A DNA stretch of 35,590 nucleotides from an uncultured Alphaproteobacteria bacterium (GCA_902632575.1 CACPCY010000005.1:1-35590), one strand, 5' to 3'; counted from the first letter of the stretch, positions 10,322-20,900 are shown. Program-made: numbers and translations. Notes: generated by a model from the sequence alone, not told the origin.

Positions 10322-12991
10322 ATGAATATGAACTCTAATGATGTGAGAAATGCATTTATTGATTATTTTAAAAATAATGATCACAGGCATGTTAAATCTG
10401 GATCTTTAGTGCCAGAAAATGACCCATCCCTAATGTTTGCTAATTCAGGAATGGTTCAATTTAAAAATGTTTTCACAGGCATGGAACATTTAGACTTCAA
10501 AAGAGCTACGACCTCTCAAAAATGTGTTCGAGCAGGAGGAAAACATAATGATTTGGAGAATGTTGGTTTCACAACTCGACATCATACTTTCTTTGAGATG
10601 TTAGGAAATTTTTCTTTTGGTGATTATTTCAAGGAGCAAGCAATTCTATACGCTTGGAACTTAATAACTAAAGAATTTAAAATAAATAAAGATAAATTAT
10701 TAGTTACTATATATCATGATGATGAAGTTGCAGAAAAATTTTGGAAAAAGATAGCTAATTTACCCGAAAGTAAAATAATTAAAATTTCAAGTTCTGATAA
10801 TTTTTGGTCTATGGGTGACACAGGACCTTGCGGACCATGTTCGGAGATATTTTATGATCATGGTGATAAATATTTTGGCGGCCCCCCAGGTTCGGTTGAC
10901 GAAGATGGTGATCGTTTCATTGAAATATGGAATTTAGTTTTTATGCAGTATGAGCAAGTAGACAAAAATACTAGACTTGATTTACCTAAACCATGTGTAG
11001 ACACTGGTATGGGTCTAGAAAGAATAACGGCGTTATTAAATGGTAGTAATGATAATTATAGCTCTGATTTATTTTCAAATATTATTGATATTACTCAAGA
11101 GTTTATACAAAAAAAAATATCTGAACAAAATAAATCTAGTTTTAGGGTCATAGCAGATCACTTACGGGCTTCCTCTTTTTTAATAGCTGATGGGGTTTTA
11201 CCTTCAAATGAGGGGAGAGGTTATGTATTAAGACGAATATTAAGGAGGGGAATAAGACACGCATATACATTAGGCTCCACAGGACCATTATTTCACAAAA
11301 TTTTTGATGAATTGCAAAATTTAATGGGTGATTTCTTCCAAGAACTTAACACTGGAGCTGAGGCTATTAAGGAAACACTCTACAATGAGGAAATAAAATT
11401 TAGAGAAACTTTAAGTAAAGGCTTAGAGATACTTGGACAAGAAATACCAAATATTAAAAATAATAAATTAGATGGTAAAATCGCATTTAAATTATATGAC
11501 ACCTTCGGATTTCCGCTTGATTTAACACAAGACTATCTTAAATCTAAGAAAATCGATGTTGATGTAGAGTCTTTTGATGCATCAATGGAGCTACAAAAAG
11601 AGGAAGCTAGATCTTCATGGAAGGGTAGTGGTGATGGAAATACTGAAAAGCTATGGTTTGATATTGCAAGAAAAACGAAACCAACAGTATTTAAAGGATA
11701 TAAAGAGACTATTTTAAAGGCAAATGTAACTGCATTGGTTTTAGAGTCAGAAGCGGTTGATAAATTAAGCGATAAAACAAAACAATCAGCAATCATCACA
11801 GATGAGTCATGTTTTTATGCAGAGTCTGGTGGGCAAATTGGAGATAAAGGCATAATTTCCTCAGAAAATGCCGAATTTAGAGTAACAGATACTAGAAAAA
11901 CTCCTCAAGGCATTTTTATTCATTTTGGAAATGTAATATCAGGTAATTTTAAAATAGGACATGAGGTTAAACTTAAAATTGATACGAGTTTGAGAGATCT
12001 TATAAAAAAAAATCACTCTGCTACACATTTGCTTCATGCCGCTTTGAGGAATAATTTAGGACTTCATGTGGCTCAGCGCGGGTCATTAGTTAATGATAAT
12101 AAATTACGTTTTGACTTCAGTCATAATAAACAAATTTCACCAAATCAAATAAATACAATTCAAAAAGAGGTAACAAATATAATTTCTAATCCTTGCGAAA
12201 CACAAATTGATATTAAGTCTCAAGAGGAGGCCATTAAACAAGGGGCCATAGCTTTATTTGGAGAAAAATATGGTGAAGAAGTAAGAGTAGTTACACTAGG
12301 AGAACATAATAATAAACCATATTCAATTGAGCTATGTGGGGGAACGCATGTATCAAATGTTAACGATATAGAAAAATTTTATATTATAAGTGAAGAGTCT
12401 GTCTCATCAGGAGTAAGGAGAATAGAGGCTTGCACTGGCAATAAGGTAGATGAATTTATTAGTAATAAACTAAAAGAGGATCAATTACTTGAAAAAAAAC
12501 TTGATGATAAAATCATTAATTTAATATCACAAATAAACAAATTAAATGGAAAAATAAATTTTAGCGAAGATAATAAAAACCTTTATATAAAAAAGTTAGA
12601 AAATTATTTAGATAATTTAAAAAATAAATCAATACTCTCAAATGAAGAGAATAATAAAATAGAAGAAATAAATATAAATGGAATCAATTTTGTCTCTCAA
12701 TTAATAGAAAATCTGCCTCCAAAAGAACTCAGATCAATTTTTGATAAATTTAAATCAGAAAAATCTAAATCTATTTTAGCTTGCATTACTATAAATGAGG
12801 ATAAGGTATCTATCATAGTTGGGTTAACAAACGACTTAATAGATACTTATGATGCCAGAGTATTAATAAAAAGTACTTTTGATATACTCGGTTCAAAAGG
12901 TGGTGGGGGAAGAATTGATTTCGCTCAAGCTGGTGGCAACAAAAAAGATCAATTAAATCAAGCCTTTTTAAGTATTAAAAATCAGATTTAA
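10322..12991 (+). CDS. alaS: Alanyl-tRNA synthetase
   Basis: Charges tRNA-Ala with alanine. The 889-residue protein has a class II catalytic core at the N-terminus ([20 protein letters not shown], then [17 protein letters not shown]). An editing domain has the zinc-site residues H565 and H569 (HSATH) and C672 and H676 (CGGTH). The C-terminal DHHA1/C-Ala domain ends with the glycine-rich [13 protein letters not shown]. Length is usual. The first ATG at 10322 is followed two codons later by a second ATG, so the true start could be either. Its stop codon overlaps that of icd on the other strand: the four bases TTAA (12988-12991) carry both. Confidence 0.97.
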   Translation: MNMNSNDVRNAFIDYFKNNDHRHVKSGSLVPENDPSLMFANSGMVQFKNVFTGMEHLDFKRATTSQKCVRAGGKHNDLENVGFTTRHHTFFEMLGNFSFGDYFKEQAILYAWNLITKEFKINKDKLLVTIYHDDEVAEKFWKKIANLPESKIIKISSSDNFWSMGDTGPCGPCSEIFYDHGDKYFGGPPGSVDEDGDRFIEIWNLVFMQYEQVDKNTRLDLPKPCVDTGMGLERITALLNGSNDNYSSDLFSNIIDITQEFIQKKISEQNKSSFRVIADHLRASSFLIADGVLPSNEGRGYVLRRILRRGIRHAYTLGSTGPLFHKIFDELQNLMGDFFQELNTGAEAIKETLYNEEIKFRETLSKGLEILGQEIPNIKNNKLDGKIAFKLYDTFGFPLDLTQDYLKSKKIDVDVESFDASMELQKEEARSSWKGSGDGNTEKLWFDIARKTKPTVFKGYKETILKANVTALVLESEAVDKLSDKTKQSAIITDESCFYAESGGQIGDKGIISSENAEFRVTDTRKTPQGIFIHFGNVISGNFKIGHEVKLKIDTSLRDLIKKNHSATHLLHAALRNNLGLHVAQRGSLVNDNKLRFDFSHNKQISPNQINTIQKEVTNIISNPCETQIDIKSQEEAIKQGAIALFGEKYGEEVRVVTLGEHNNKPYSIELCGGTHVSNVNDIEKFYIISEESVSSGVRRIEACTGNKVDEFISNKLKEDQLLEKKLDDKIINLISQINKLNGKINFSEDNKNLYIKKLENYLDNLKNKSILSNEENNKIEEININGINFVSQLIENLPPKELRSIFDKFKSEKSKSILACITINEDKVSIIVGLTNDLIDTYDARVLIKSTFDILGSKGGGGRIDFAQAGGNKKDQLNQAFLSIKNQI

Positions 12992-14199
12992 TTTAATTTA
13001 GCTTGAAGTTTTTTATCAAGACAATTTAAAAAATCTTCGGTGTTCATCCAAGGCGAATTTTTGTCTACAAGTATTGCTAAGTCCTTAGTCATTTGACCAG
13101 ACTCCACAGTTTCAACACAGGTTTCTTCAAGTGCCTTAGAAAACTTAATAAGTTCATCGTTGCCATCAAACTCACCTCTAAAGTTTAAACCTTTTGTCCA
13201 AGCAAATATTGATGCTATAGGATTTGTTGAAGTTTTTTCTCCCTTTTGATGAAGCCTATAATGTCTAGTTACTGTTCCATGAGCAGCTTCAGCTTCAATT
13301 GTTTTACCATCGGGTGTCATTAAAACACTAGACATCATGCCTAAAGAACCAAATCCCTGTGCAACTGCGTCTGACTGAACGTCTCCGTCATAATTTTTAC
13401 ACGCCCAAATAAAGTTACCTGACCATTTCATTGAAGACGCTACCAAATCATCAATAAGACGGTGTTCATAGACTATTTGGTTATTTTCAAAATCAGTTCT
13501 AAATTCTTTCTGAAAAATTTCATTAAATATCTCTTTAAATCTTCCATCGTATTTTTTTAAAATAGTATCTTTTGTTGAGAGATACACAGGCCATTTTAAT
13601 TTTAATCCATAATTAAAACAAGCTCTTGCAAAACCTCTTATTGACTCATCTACATTATACATAGAGAGGGCAACACCCTGATTTTGAAATTGAAAAACTT
13701 CTTTTTCCTCTATTTTTCCCTCCTCATCAACATATTTCATAAAGAGTTTTCCTGGTTTGTCGATCTTCATTTCTGTAGCTTTATATTGGTCACCAAATGC
13801 ATGCCTACCAACAACAATAGGTGCATCCCATGTTCTTACAATTCTTGGAATATTTTTACATATAATTGGTTGTCTAAAAACAGTTCCATCTAAAATATTT
13901 CTTATGGTTCCATTTGGAGAACGCCACATTTTTTTTAATTTAAATTCCGACACTCTATTATCGTCAGGAGTGATCGTTGCACATTTTATACCAACCCCAA
14001 ATTTTTTAATTGCTTTTGCAGCCTCAACTGTAATTTCGTCATTTGTTTGATCTCTTTTTTGCACAGATAAGTCGTAATATTTGAGATCTATATCAAGATA
14101 TGGAAGAATGAGCTTTTTTTTAATAAAATCCCATATAATCCTTGTCATTTCATCGCCATCTAATTCGACCACAGGATTTTTAACTGAAATTTTTGCCAT
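12988..14199 (-). CDS. icd: NADP-dependent isocitrate dehydrogenase
   Basis: Oxidative decarboxylation of isocitrate to 2-oxoglutarate in the TCA cycle, producing NADPH. The 403-residue sequence starts [18 protein letters not shown] and continues with CATITPDD, the substrate loop [18 protein letters not shown] and, near the C-terminus, [12 protein letters not shown], which contacts the nucleotide. These features and the length place it in the eukaryote-like homodimeric type II IDH group used by alphaproteobacteria, not the E. coli type. It converges on alaS with a 4-base overlap. Upstream is a 94-base divergent spacer shared with psd. Confidence 0.96.
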   Translation of the reverse strand: MAKISVKNPVVELDGDEMTRIIWDFIKKKLILPYLDIDLKYYDLSVQKRDQTNDEITVEAAKAIKKFGVGIKCATITPDDNRVSEFKLKKMWRSPNGTIRNILDGTVFRQPIICKNIPRIVRTWDAPIVVGRHAFGDQYKATEMKIDKPGKLFMKYVDEEGKIEEKEVFQFQNQGVALSMYNVDESIRGFARACFNYGLKLKWPVYLSTKDTILKKYDGRFKEIFNEIFQKEFRTDFENNQIVYEHRLIDDLVASSMKWSGNFIWACKNYDGDVQSDAVAQGFGSLGMMSSVLMTPDGKTIEAEAAHGTVTRHYRLHQKGEKTSTNPIASIFAWTKGLNFRGEFDGNDELIKFSKALEETCVETVESGQMTKDLAILVDKNSPWMNTEDFLNCLDKKLQAKLN

Positions 14200-14217
14200 T
14201 TATATAGAGATATTGAC

Positions 14218-14226
14218 TGTATAACA
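14218..14226 (-). promoter_or_regulatory. Possible extended -10 for icd
   Basis: On the minus strand the site reads TGTTATACA, an extended -10 pattern (TG-N-TATACA), 18 bases before the icd ATG. It gives a very short leader. There is no clear -35. It lies in the 94-base icd/psd spacer. Confidence 0.3.
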
Positions 14227-14293
14227 GATTAAATTAATAAAAAAAATCTATTTTATTGATCAAATTATACAATTCAGATAATAATTCCATCTT

Positions 14294-14956
14294 ATGTACT
14301 TCAGGTTCCACAAAGAGATTTCTGCTGCGCTAATTATATTATTCTTATTAGTAATTTTTTTTTATTTTATATATAAACCTCTATTTTTAATTTTTTTAAT
14401 ATTACTAATTTTTACATTTTATTTTTTTAGAGATCCTGAAAGAGTCGTGCCATTAGGTGATGATATTTTATTAAGTCCAGCAGATGGGTTAATTACAAAT
14501 ATTAGTGAGTATAAAGAGGGAAAAAAAAGTTACACCAAAGTTTCAATTTTTTTGAGCGTATTTAATGTACATATCCAAAGATTGCCAATTTCAGGTCAAA
14601 TTACAAAAATTGATTATATTGAGGGTAAATTCATTAATGCAACTTTAGATAAAGCAAGTGAAGATAATGAAAGATTAAGATTAACTCTTAAATCTGGATC
14701 TAACGTTATATACATAACACAAATAGCTGGTTTAATTGCTAGAAGAATAATTTGTTATCTCAAAACTAATGAGAGAGTAAACCAAGGTGAAAGATATGGA
14801 ATTATCAAGTTTGGAAGCAGAGTAGATATTGAATTTCCCAATTCATATAATTTAATGGTAAGCATTGGTCAGCAATGTATCGGTGGTGAAACTATCATTG
14901 CAAGAGATTTTAAAAATAACAAAAATTTACAATCTAGAGAATATAAAAAGATCTAG
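14294..14956 (+). CDS. psd: Phosphatidylserine decarboxylase
   Basis: Converts phosphatidylserine to phosphatidylethanolamine at the inner membrane. The 220-residue protein is the short form of the family. Two hydrophobic segments lie at about 11-45, then FFRDPER and LLSPADG, then VFNVHIQRLPISG, and finally FGSRVDIEFP near the C-terminus. The G174-S175 bond in FGSR is the expected self-cleavage site that generates the pyruvoyl cofactor. pssA, which makes its substrate, follows after 8 bases, so the two genes form a two-step pathway operon. The gene diverges from icd. Confidence 0.95.
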   Translation: MYFRFHKEISAALIILFLLVIFFYFIYKPLFLIFLILLIFTFYFFRDPERVVPLGDDILLSPADGLITNISEYKEGKKSYTKVSIFLSVFNVHIQRLPISGQITKIDYIEGKFINATLDKASEDNERLRLTLKSGSNVIYITQIAGLIARRIICYLKTNERVNQGERYGIIKFGSRVDIEFPNSYNLMVSIGQQCIGGETIIARDFKNNKNLQSREYKKI

Positions 14957-14964
14957 ACATTTAG

Positions 14965-15687
14965 ATGACCGAACATCCGCTCACTAAATTTATACCTAAT
15001 TTAATAACATTAATGTCACTTATTGCAGGTATTTCCTCAATAAAGTTCTCAATTCAAAGTAATTTTAAAATTGCTGTGCTTATGATAATGCTAGCAGCCT
15101 TCTTCGATTTCTTTGATGGATGGATGGCAAGAAAATTAAAAAAATCGTCCCAATTTGGAGCTGAATTAGACTCTCTATCAGATTTTATTAGTTTTGGATT
15201 AGCTCCATCTTTACTTATAAATTTAAGTTTTACTAATGAGCTAGGTAGGATTGGATGGGTTATAAGTCTTTTTTACATTATTTGTGCAGCTCTTAGACTT
15301 GCTCGTTTCAATATTGAAAATATGAGAGAGCAAAGCAAAGTATTTTATGGCATACCCTCACCAGCTGCAGCAGGTATTATAATGATTCCGCTGTATATAG
15401 ATTTTATTGAACAAATACAATTTACTATTAATTACCCCATTGTAAGTGCCATACTAATTGTATTTGCGGGCGCTATGATGATTAGTAGAGTTCCGACTCC
15501 TTCTGTGAAAAATCTAAAAGTAAAAAATCTATATTTTAGACTTATGATTATTCTTACAGTTATTATTTTAATATTTCTAATAAGTTATTTTTGGCAAACA
15601 ACTCTTTTAGTTGCATTTATTTATTTATTATTCTCTATATTAAGTTTGTTTATTTACTTTATTAAATTTTTTAGAGGAGTTAGTTAA
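14965..15687 (+). CDS. pssA: CDP-diacylglycerol-serine O-phosphatidyltransferase
   Basis: Integral membrane enzyme that makes phosphatidylserine from CDP-diacylglycerol and serine. The CDP-alcohol phosphotransferase motif is complete: D48-x2-D51-G-x2-A-R-x8-G65-x3-D69-x3-D73. About six to eight hydrophobic segments span the 240 residues, as in the Gram-positive-type and alphaproteobacterial PssA. The gene lies 8 bases after psd and supplies its substrate. Its last 48 bases overlap the end of the RND permease gene on the opposite strand, a long tail-to-tail overlap encoding the last 15 residues of each protein. Confidence 0.95.
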   Translation: MTEHPLTKFIPNLITLMSLIAGISSIKFSIQSNFKIAVLMIMLAAFFDFFDGWMARKLKKSSQFGAELDSLSDFISFGLAPSLLINLSFTNELGRIGWVISLFYIICAALRLARFNIENMREQSKVFYGIPSPAAAGIIMIPLYIDFIEQIQFTINYPIVSAILIVFAGAMMISRVPTPSVKNLKVKNLYFRLMIILTVIILIFLISYFWQTTLLVAFIYLLFSILSLFIYFIKFFRGVS

Positions 15688-18600
15688 GTATTTTGATTTA
15701 AGCATCAAAGCTGATGGAGTTACAAGTAAAGTCAATAAAGTAGAAAAAAGTAGTCCAAAAACAATTGCTCTCGATAAATCTACCCACCACTGAGTGTCAG
15801 GGGAGTTATAACTATATTCAAAGTTTACAAAATCAATATTTAATTTTAAAGCCATGGGAAGTAAACCAAGCACCGTAGTAGTTGTAGTCAATAAAACAGG
15901 TCTCAATCTTTGTGCACCCGTCATTAAAATGGCATCTCTAGCATCATTTGTCTTTTTTATTAATCTATCAAAGGTATCAATTAAGACTATATTGTTGTTT
16001 ACAACTATACCTGCTAACGAGATGACTCCTATTCCGCTCATTACTATTCCAAATGGTTGTTTTGTAATTAAGAGACCTAAAACAACACCCACCGTTGACA
16101 TAATTACTGCAAATAGAATTAATAAGGTGCTACTAAAACTATTAAATTGGGTCAAAAGAATTAAACCCATTAAAAATACAGCTATCAAAAAAGCTTTTTG
16201 TAGAAAAGCTTTAGACTTCTGCTGACTTTCATCCTCTCCCTTGAATTCTATTTTTACTCTTGGGTCAATATTTGCTGAATTAAATTCAGGTAAATCTAAA
16301 CCAAAGTTATTTGGAATATCGAATTTTTCAATTCCAAGCCAATGTTTTATAAGTCTGACATAAGCATCAGTTTGATAAAATCTGGTTACATCTGATTTAA
16401 TTGTTTCAATTCTATTCTTTTCAACTCTTGTCAAGTTTCCAGTTTCCTGATTGGTTTCAATTTTAGTAAAATTTGAAATTGGCACATAGCCGGAAGATGT
16501 CGGTATCTTTATGTTATCTAATTGATCGATTGTTCTTTGTTCTTTTGGCAAACGAAGGTATATGGGAATAGATTCATCACTATCATCGGGCCTAAATTGA
16601 CTTAATTCTAAACCACTTGTTAAAAGTTTAATGGTGTTACCAATTATTGATATACTAGCACCATATTTAGCAGCCTCTTCTCTATCAACATAAAGTTCAT
16701 ACTCAATACTTGGTGAAGGAAGTGATGTTTCTAAGTCTTTGAGACCAGATATACTTGATAAATACTTTTCAATTCTCTTTAATTCTTCCACTGTAACAAT
16801 TGGGTCAGAAGAAGTAAGGTTTATTTCAATAGGCTTACCTCTCGGAGGGCCTGCTCTTAAAGTTCTTGTTTCAACTTTAATTCCAGGAATAGTAGATGTT
16901 TCCTTTCTTATTTCAGAAATTATTGTGTCAGCTTTCCTTCTTTTATCCCAATCTTTAAATTCTATATCAATAAATCCTATTATATCAGGTGAGCTTTCTT
17001 GCCTATTTTCAACATTACCCGAAGTTGTATAAACTGACTCAAATTCATTATTTTTTTTCTGTAAATTTAATACTTTTGATTCAACTTTTGCAACAAGGCG
17101 ATCTTTTTCTAATACAGAGAGATTTCCTGTAGCATAAATAATTACCTTAGTATTTTCAGCTTCAACTGATGGAAAAAATGTAACCCCATTTCCAAATTTT
17201 CCATAAGCACTATAAATACCTACTAACAATGCTAAAGAGAGAAAAAGTATTTTAGTCGGATTGTTTATGCAAAGCTTCAAAATAAATAAATAAATTCTAG
17301 TAAATAAACCTACTTTTGTTAAATCTGTTAAGTCTTCATCATCATCAGCATTAATTCTTGGAATAATCATTTTCTGAAAAAAACCTTTATTTTTTAAATA
17401 TCTGAAAACAAAAAACAAAATAATACCGATTGAGATTGTTGTTATAGTTTTCGCACCAAAATTTAAGTAACTATCAAACTCTAATTGAGATAAAAAATTA
17501 AATGCAACAAAATTAATTATACCAAATAATATTAAAGGAATTATAAAAAAGAAAAAAAGGTTTTTAATTTTGTAAGCTTGAGTTCCAATGATTGGAATTA
17601 CTATAAGAGCCATAGCCAAACTAGATCCTAAAACAGATATTACAGTTATGGGTATATATTTCATAAAACCACCTGTAGTTCCTGGCCAAAATAATAGAGG
17701 TATAAATGCAGCTATAGTAGTAAAAGTTGAAGCCATAATTGGAAGCGACATTCTCGATGCTGCTTTTAGATAAGACTCAGCCAGCCCCATACCCTCTTGT
17801 ATTTTTCTTTGAGCGTATTCGACGACAACCACAGCACCATCAACTAGCAGTCCCACTGACAGAATTAACGCAAACAAAACCACCATATTGATCGTAAATC
17901 CTAGAGAATAAAGAATTAAGATTGATGATAAAAAAGAACCTGGTACAGCTAAACCCACAAGTAAACTAGATCTTATACCAAGAAAAATAACAACAACACT
18001 CATAACAAGTATTATTGAAAAAATTACATTGTTTTGAAGATCTCCTAACATACTTTTAATATTCACAGATTCATCACCAGAAAAAGTAATATTAATTTTT
18101 GATGGTAAAATTTTTTGTTCTTCTATAACTAACTGTTTAACTTGATCAACAGTTTCTACAATATTCGCTCCAATCCTTTTTGAAATTTCAAGAGTGAATG
18201 CTGACTCATTATTTAAACGCGCAAATTTTTCTGGATCTTTAAAAGTTCTTTTGAGTTGAGCTATATCTTTAAATTTTATTGTCTTTTTATCATTAACTTT
18301 AATAGGTGTGTTAAAAACATCATTTAAGCTTTCGTAAAGGCCCGGAATTTTAATTACAAACCTTCCATCACCTGTATCAAGATTTCCAGCTGAGACTACT
18401 TGGTTATTTGAACGAACAAAATTTAAAATTTCATTTAAATTCAATCCATAAGCTTCAATTTTATTTTGATCTATAATAATGTCTAATTGTTCTTCTCTTT
18501 CTCCACCTATATTTACCTCTAAAACATTTGGTAGAGATTGAATTTTATCTTTAAGGTCATTAGAAATTTTCTTTAACAAAAATTCAGATATATCACCACT

Positions 18601-19029
18601 TATCGACACAACAAGAATAGGAAATAAACTAATATTTACTTCACTTACCTTTGGTTCATCTGCGTCATCAGGTAAGTCCGATTTAGCTCTATCTACTTGC
18701 TCTCTAGTATCTAAAAGTGCTTGATCAGGGTCAAACCCAGCATCAAACTCTAATAAGACATTCCCACCACCTTGATAAGAGGTACTGGTCATTTCTTTTT
18801 TTCCCTCTATGTTTGAAACTTCGTCTTCAACTGGTTTAATTAAAAGTTTTTCTGAGTCTTCAGGTGAAATTCCTGTTAAGCCAAGAGATACGTATATATA
18901 AGGCAGACTAACATCTGGCGATGACTCCTTTGGAATATTGTTAAAAACCAAAGATCCACTAACAATAACAAAAAGAAAAATTGATATTGTCGTCCTGTAA
19001 TACTGACTAGCTAAGTTAACTAAGCTCAT
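15640..19029 (-). CDS. RND-family efflux permease (AcrB/HAE1-like) with extra membrane segments
   Basis: Inner-membrane proton-driven exporter of the HAE1 RND family. The 1129-residue protein shows the expected repeat: an N-terminal TM, a large periplasmic loop, TMs at about 335-480, a second periplasmic loop from about 620, and TMs from about 970 to the end. In TM4 the proton-relay motif reads GLLVDGAVVVVE: D397 is kept but the second Asp of AcrB is Gly (G398). The TM10 counterpart reads VVNNNIVLIDTF. Between TM6 and TM7 there are two added hydrophobic stretches (about 490-512 and 526-544) and an acidic DDDED segment. It follows the adaptor gene by 2 bases. No outer-membrane TolC-like gene lies nearby. 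Substrate unknown. Confidence 0.92.
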   Translation of the reverse strand: MSLVNLASQYYRTTISIFLFVIVSGSLVFNNIPKESSPDVSLPYIYVSLGLTGISPEDSEKLLIKPVEDEVSNIEGKKEMTSTSYQGGGNVLLEFDAGFDPDQALLDTREQVDRAKSDLPDDADEPKVSEVNISLFPILVVSISGDISEFLLKKISNDLKDKIQSLPNVLEVNIGGEREEQLDIIIDQNKIEAYGLNLNEILNFVRSNNQVVSAGNLDTGDGRFVIKIPGLYESLNDVFNTPIKVNDKKTIKFKDIAQLKRTFKDPEKFARLNNESAFTLEISKRIGANIVETVDQVKQLVIEEQKILPSKINITFSGDESVNIKSMLGDLQNNVIFSIILVMSVVVIFLGIRSSLLVGLAVPGSFLSSILILYSLGFTINMVVLFALILSVGLLVDGAVVVVEYAQRKIQEGMGLAESYLKAASRMSLPIMASTFTTIAAFIPLLFWPGTTGGFMKYIPITVISVLGSSLAMALIVIPIIGTQAYKIKNLFFFFIIPLILFGIINFVAFNFLSQLEFDSYLNFGAKTITTISIGIILFFVFRYLKNKGFFQKMIIPRINADDDEDLTDLTKVGLFTRIYLFILKLCINNPTKILFLSLALLVGIYSAYGKFGNGVTFFPSVEAENTKVIIYATGNLSVLEKDRLVAKVESKVLNLQKKNNEFESVYTTSGNVENRQESSPDIIGFIDIEFKDWDKRRKADTIISEIRKETSTIPGIKVETRTLRAGPPRGKPIEINLTSSDPIVTVEELKRIEKYLSSISGLKDLETSLPSPSIEYELYVDREEAAKYGASISIIGNTIKLLTSGLELSQFRPDDSDESIPIYLRLPKEQRTIDQLDNIKIPTSSGYVPISNFTKIETNQETGNLTRVEKNRIETIKSDVTRFYQTDAYVRLIKHWLGIEKFDIPNNFGLDLPEFNSANIDPRVKIEFKGEDESQQKSKAFLQKAFLIAVFLMGLILLTQFNSFSSTLLILFAVIMSTVGVVLGLLITKQPFGIVMSGIGVISLAGIVVNNNIVLIDTFDRLIKKTNDARDAILMTGAQRLRPVLLTTTTTVLGLLPMALKLNIDFVNFEYSYNSPDTQWWVDLSRAIVFGLLFSTLLTLLVTPSALMLKSKYLTNSSKKFNKVNKQT

Positions 19030-19031
19030 AA

Positions 19032-19937
19032 TTAGTCGAAACTAACTTTTTCTCCTGAAGATACATATTGTTGTCCAACAATAATAATTTTCTCTTTTTG
19101 ACTCAAGCCAGATACTAGCATGTAATCAGAAGTGTCTTCTATAACATTAATTTTTTTAAATTGGACTGTATTATCAGACCCTATTACTTTTACACCCAAC
19201 TCACCAGTGTCACCTAAAGCCAAAACAGAAGGCGAGATTTTATGAGCAAGAACATTTCCTTTAATTATTGAGATTATTGATGACAGTCCATCTTTATATC
19301 TGAGATCCTTATTTTCAACTTTTACAACAATTTCAAAAGTTTTAGTTTCTGGATCAGATATAGGGCTAATATAATCAATTATTCCCTTAACTTTTTCATC
19401 AAGGATAGTGACTTCTACTTCATTATCGAGAGAAATATCTAGAATTTCGTTTTCATTTATGTAACCAAATATTTTTAATGAGCTGAGATCAATAATTTCA
19501 TATACACCCTCACCAGGCATAACAAGCTCACCAGCTATTTTATGACCATCTAAGAGCATCCCTCCAAATGGTGCAAAGAGAGCATATTTATTAAACTCAC
19601 TCTGAGATAGTAAATTTAATTTATATAAATCAGCATTCGTTTTATAATCGTCAAATTCAACTACATGTTGTCCTTTTTTTATTTTTGAGCCTGCCTTTAC
19701 CAATACTTTTTCTATTGTAGTCATGACTTCACTCTTAACCTCAATTCTCCTAAAAGCTTCAGTAGTTGAACTAAAAACAATGCTATCTTTTATTGTTTGA
19801 GCAGATGAGTCCATAACTTCGACAGAAAATAATTTTTCACCTGTTTCTTCTTTGCTTCCCCATTCTGATGAGTAACATAAAGAGTTTATAAGTGTTATGA
19901 TTGATACAATAATTATTTTTTTTATGGTGGGTAACAT
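19032..19937 (-). CDS. RND periplasmic adaptor (membrane fusion protein), short hairpin
   Basis: Periplasmic adaptor partner of the permease that follows 2 bases later. The frame is open to an ATG at 19979, but I choose the ATG at 19937 because it gives a clean signal peptide (MLPTIKKIIIVSIITLINSL). That yields 301 residues. The lipoyl-like half-motif VKAGSKIKKGQHVVEFDD is followed by only about 20 residues (TNADLYKLNLLSQSEFNKY) before the second lipoyl half, ALFAPFGGMLLDG. The alpha-helical hairpin that normally contacts TolC is therefore nearly absent. A beta-barrel domain (LKIFGYINENEILDI) and a membrane-proximal region follow. The family is clear; how it reaches an outer-membrane channel is not. 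Confidence 0.88.
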   Translation of the reverse strand: MLPTIKKIIIVSIITLINSLCYSSEWGSKEETGEKLFSVEVMDSSAQTIKDSIVFSSTTEAFRRIEVKSEVMTTIEKVLVKAGSKIKKGQHVVEFDDYKTNADLYKLNLLSQSEFNKYALFAPFGGMLLDGHKIAGELVMPGEGVYEIIDLSSLKIFGYINENEILDISLDNEVEVTILDEKVKGIIDYISPISDPETKTFEIVVKVENKDLRYKDGLSSIISIIKGNVLAHKISPSVLALGDTGELGVKVIGSDNTVQFKKINVIEDTSDYMLVSGLSQKEKIIIVGQQYVSSGEKVSFD

Positions 19938-20001
19938 GGTTGTGTTTAAACCTACTAGAATATATGTAAACGAATACATATCAGATTATGAATAAAATTA
20001 A

Positions 20002-20601
20002 ATGAAACAGTGGTATAAAACTAGAAAAAAAGACCCTTTTTACATAAAAGCAAAGAAAAATGACATTATTTCTAGAGCTTATTACAAATTAGAAGAAATA
20101 GATAAAAAACATAATTTATTCAAAAATTATAAAAAAATATTAGATGTCGGATGTTCACCAGGTGGCTGGACACAATATATTTTGAATAAACACCCAAAAA
20201 ACAAAATAGTAGGTATTGATATACTACCAACTGTTAAGCAGATTGAGGGCAAATTCAAATTTTATATGATGGACTTAAATCAGTATCAATTAATTGATGA
20301 ATTATTTACATCAAATAAATACACTTTTGACTCGATAATTTCAGATATCGCACCAAACACAAGTGGAAACCAATTTTTAGATCAAACCAATAGTTATGAT
20401 TTGAGTTTGCTTTCAGCAAAATTTATTGAAAAATATTTAAACAAAGGTGGTAATTTTTTAGTAAAAAATTTTCAAGGAGAGGATACAGAAAAGTTATTTA
20501 ACTTTGTTAAAACTTTTTTTTACAAAACACAATATATTAAACCAGCTGCATCGGATAAAAAATCTAAAGAAATTTACATTTTAGGTTTGTTAAAAAAATA
20601 A
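20002..20601 (+). CDS. rlmE: 23S rRNA (uridine-2'-O)-methyltransferase RlmE (FtsJ/RrmJ)
   Basis: Methylates the 2'-O of U2552 in the 23S A-loop during late 50S assembly. The 199-residue protein has the complete K-D-K-E catalytic set: K29 in SRAYYKLEEI, D115 in ISDIAPN, K155 in LVKNFQGED and E190 in SKEIYIL. The SAM-binding loop is LDVGCSPGGWTQYI (47-60). Length matches E. coli RlmE (about 209). It diverges from the RND adaptor across a short gap (64 bases with the revised adaptor start), and its 3' end overlaps a small minus-strand ORF by 28 bases. Confidence 0.96.
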   Translation: MKQWYKTRKKDPFYIKAKKNDIISRAYYKLEEIDKKHNLFKNYKKILDVGCSPGGWTQYILNKHPKNKIVGIDILPTVKQIEGKFKFYMMDLNQYQLIDELFTSNKYTFDSIISDIAPNTSGNQFLDQTNSYDLSLLSAKFIEKYLNKGGNFLVKNFQGEDTEKLFNFVKTFFYKTQYIKPAASDKKSKEIYILGLLKK

Positions 20602-20900
20602 TTTTTTAACCATACATTCAATGAATTCAGTGTAAAAAAATTTTTCTTTTTATCTTTATATGTAACTTCAAAAATTTCTTTATCGAATTTTTTAGAGTAA
20701 ATAATTTTTATAATTGGAAAAGAAAAATTTGATTTGTAAAAAGTAATTTTTGTCATTTTGTAATTTGAGTCCTGAGTTTGAATTGAATAATTTCTCCATA
20801 TATTTTTTGATAAACCATAAGAGTAAGTATTAAGAATATATTGAAATGTTTTCTTTGGGATTGTGTCGATATGATTTTTATTTATGTTTATAATTTTCAA
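20574..20900 (-). CDS. Small hypothetical protein (108 residues)
   Basis: I do not recognise this protein. It is the only ORF in an otherwise empty stretch of about 310 bases between rlmE and the redoxin gene, and it overlaps the rlmE tail by 28 bases. It is rich in Lys, Asn, Phe and Ile, with no signal peptide or membrane segment. The ordered alternation in ITFYKSNFSFPIIKIIYSKK and the following EIFEVTYKD suggests beta-strands, then a helix (LNVWLKNYF) at the end. It would diverge from the redoxin gene with 15 bases between starts. Random ORFs of this size are possible in A+T-rich DNA, so it could be spurious, but its position favours a real gene. Confidence 0.5.
   Translation of the reverse strand: MKIININKNHIDTIPKKTFQYILNTYSYGLSKNIWRNYSIQTQDSNYKMTKITFYKSNFSFPIIKIIYSKKFDKEIFEVTYKDKKKNFFTLNSLNVWLKNYFFNKPKM

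Noticed and set aside
13684..14050. Plus-strand ORFs of 69 and 97 residues inside icd
   Set aside because: They are antisense shadows of a gene with complete family motifs.
15854..17773. Plus-strand ORFs inside the RND permease gene
   Set aside because: Antisense shadows; the minus-strand frame carries the RND motifs throughout.
19938..19979. Upstream ATG for the RND adaptor
   Set aside because: It would put 14 extra residues before a normal signal peptide.
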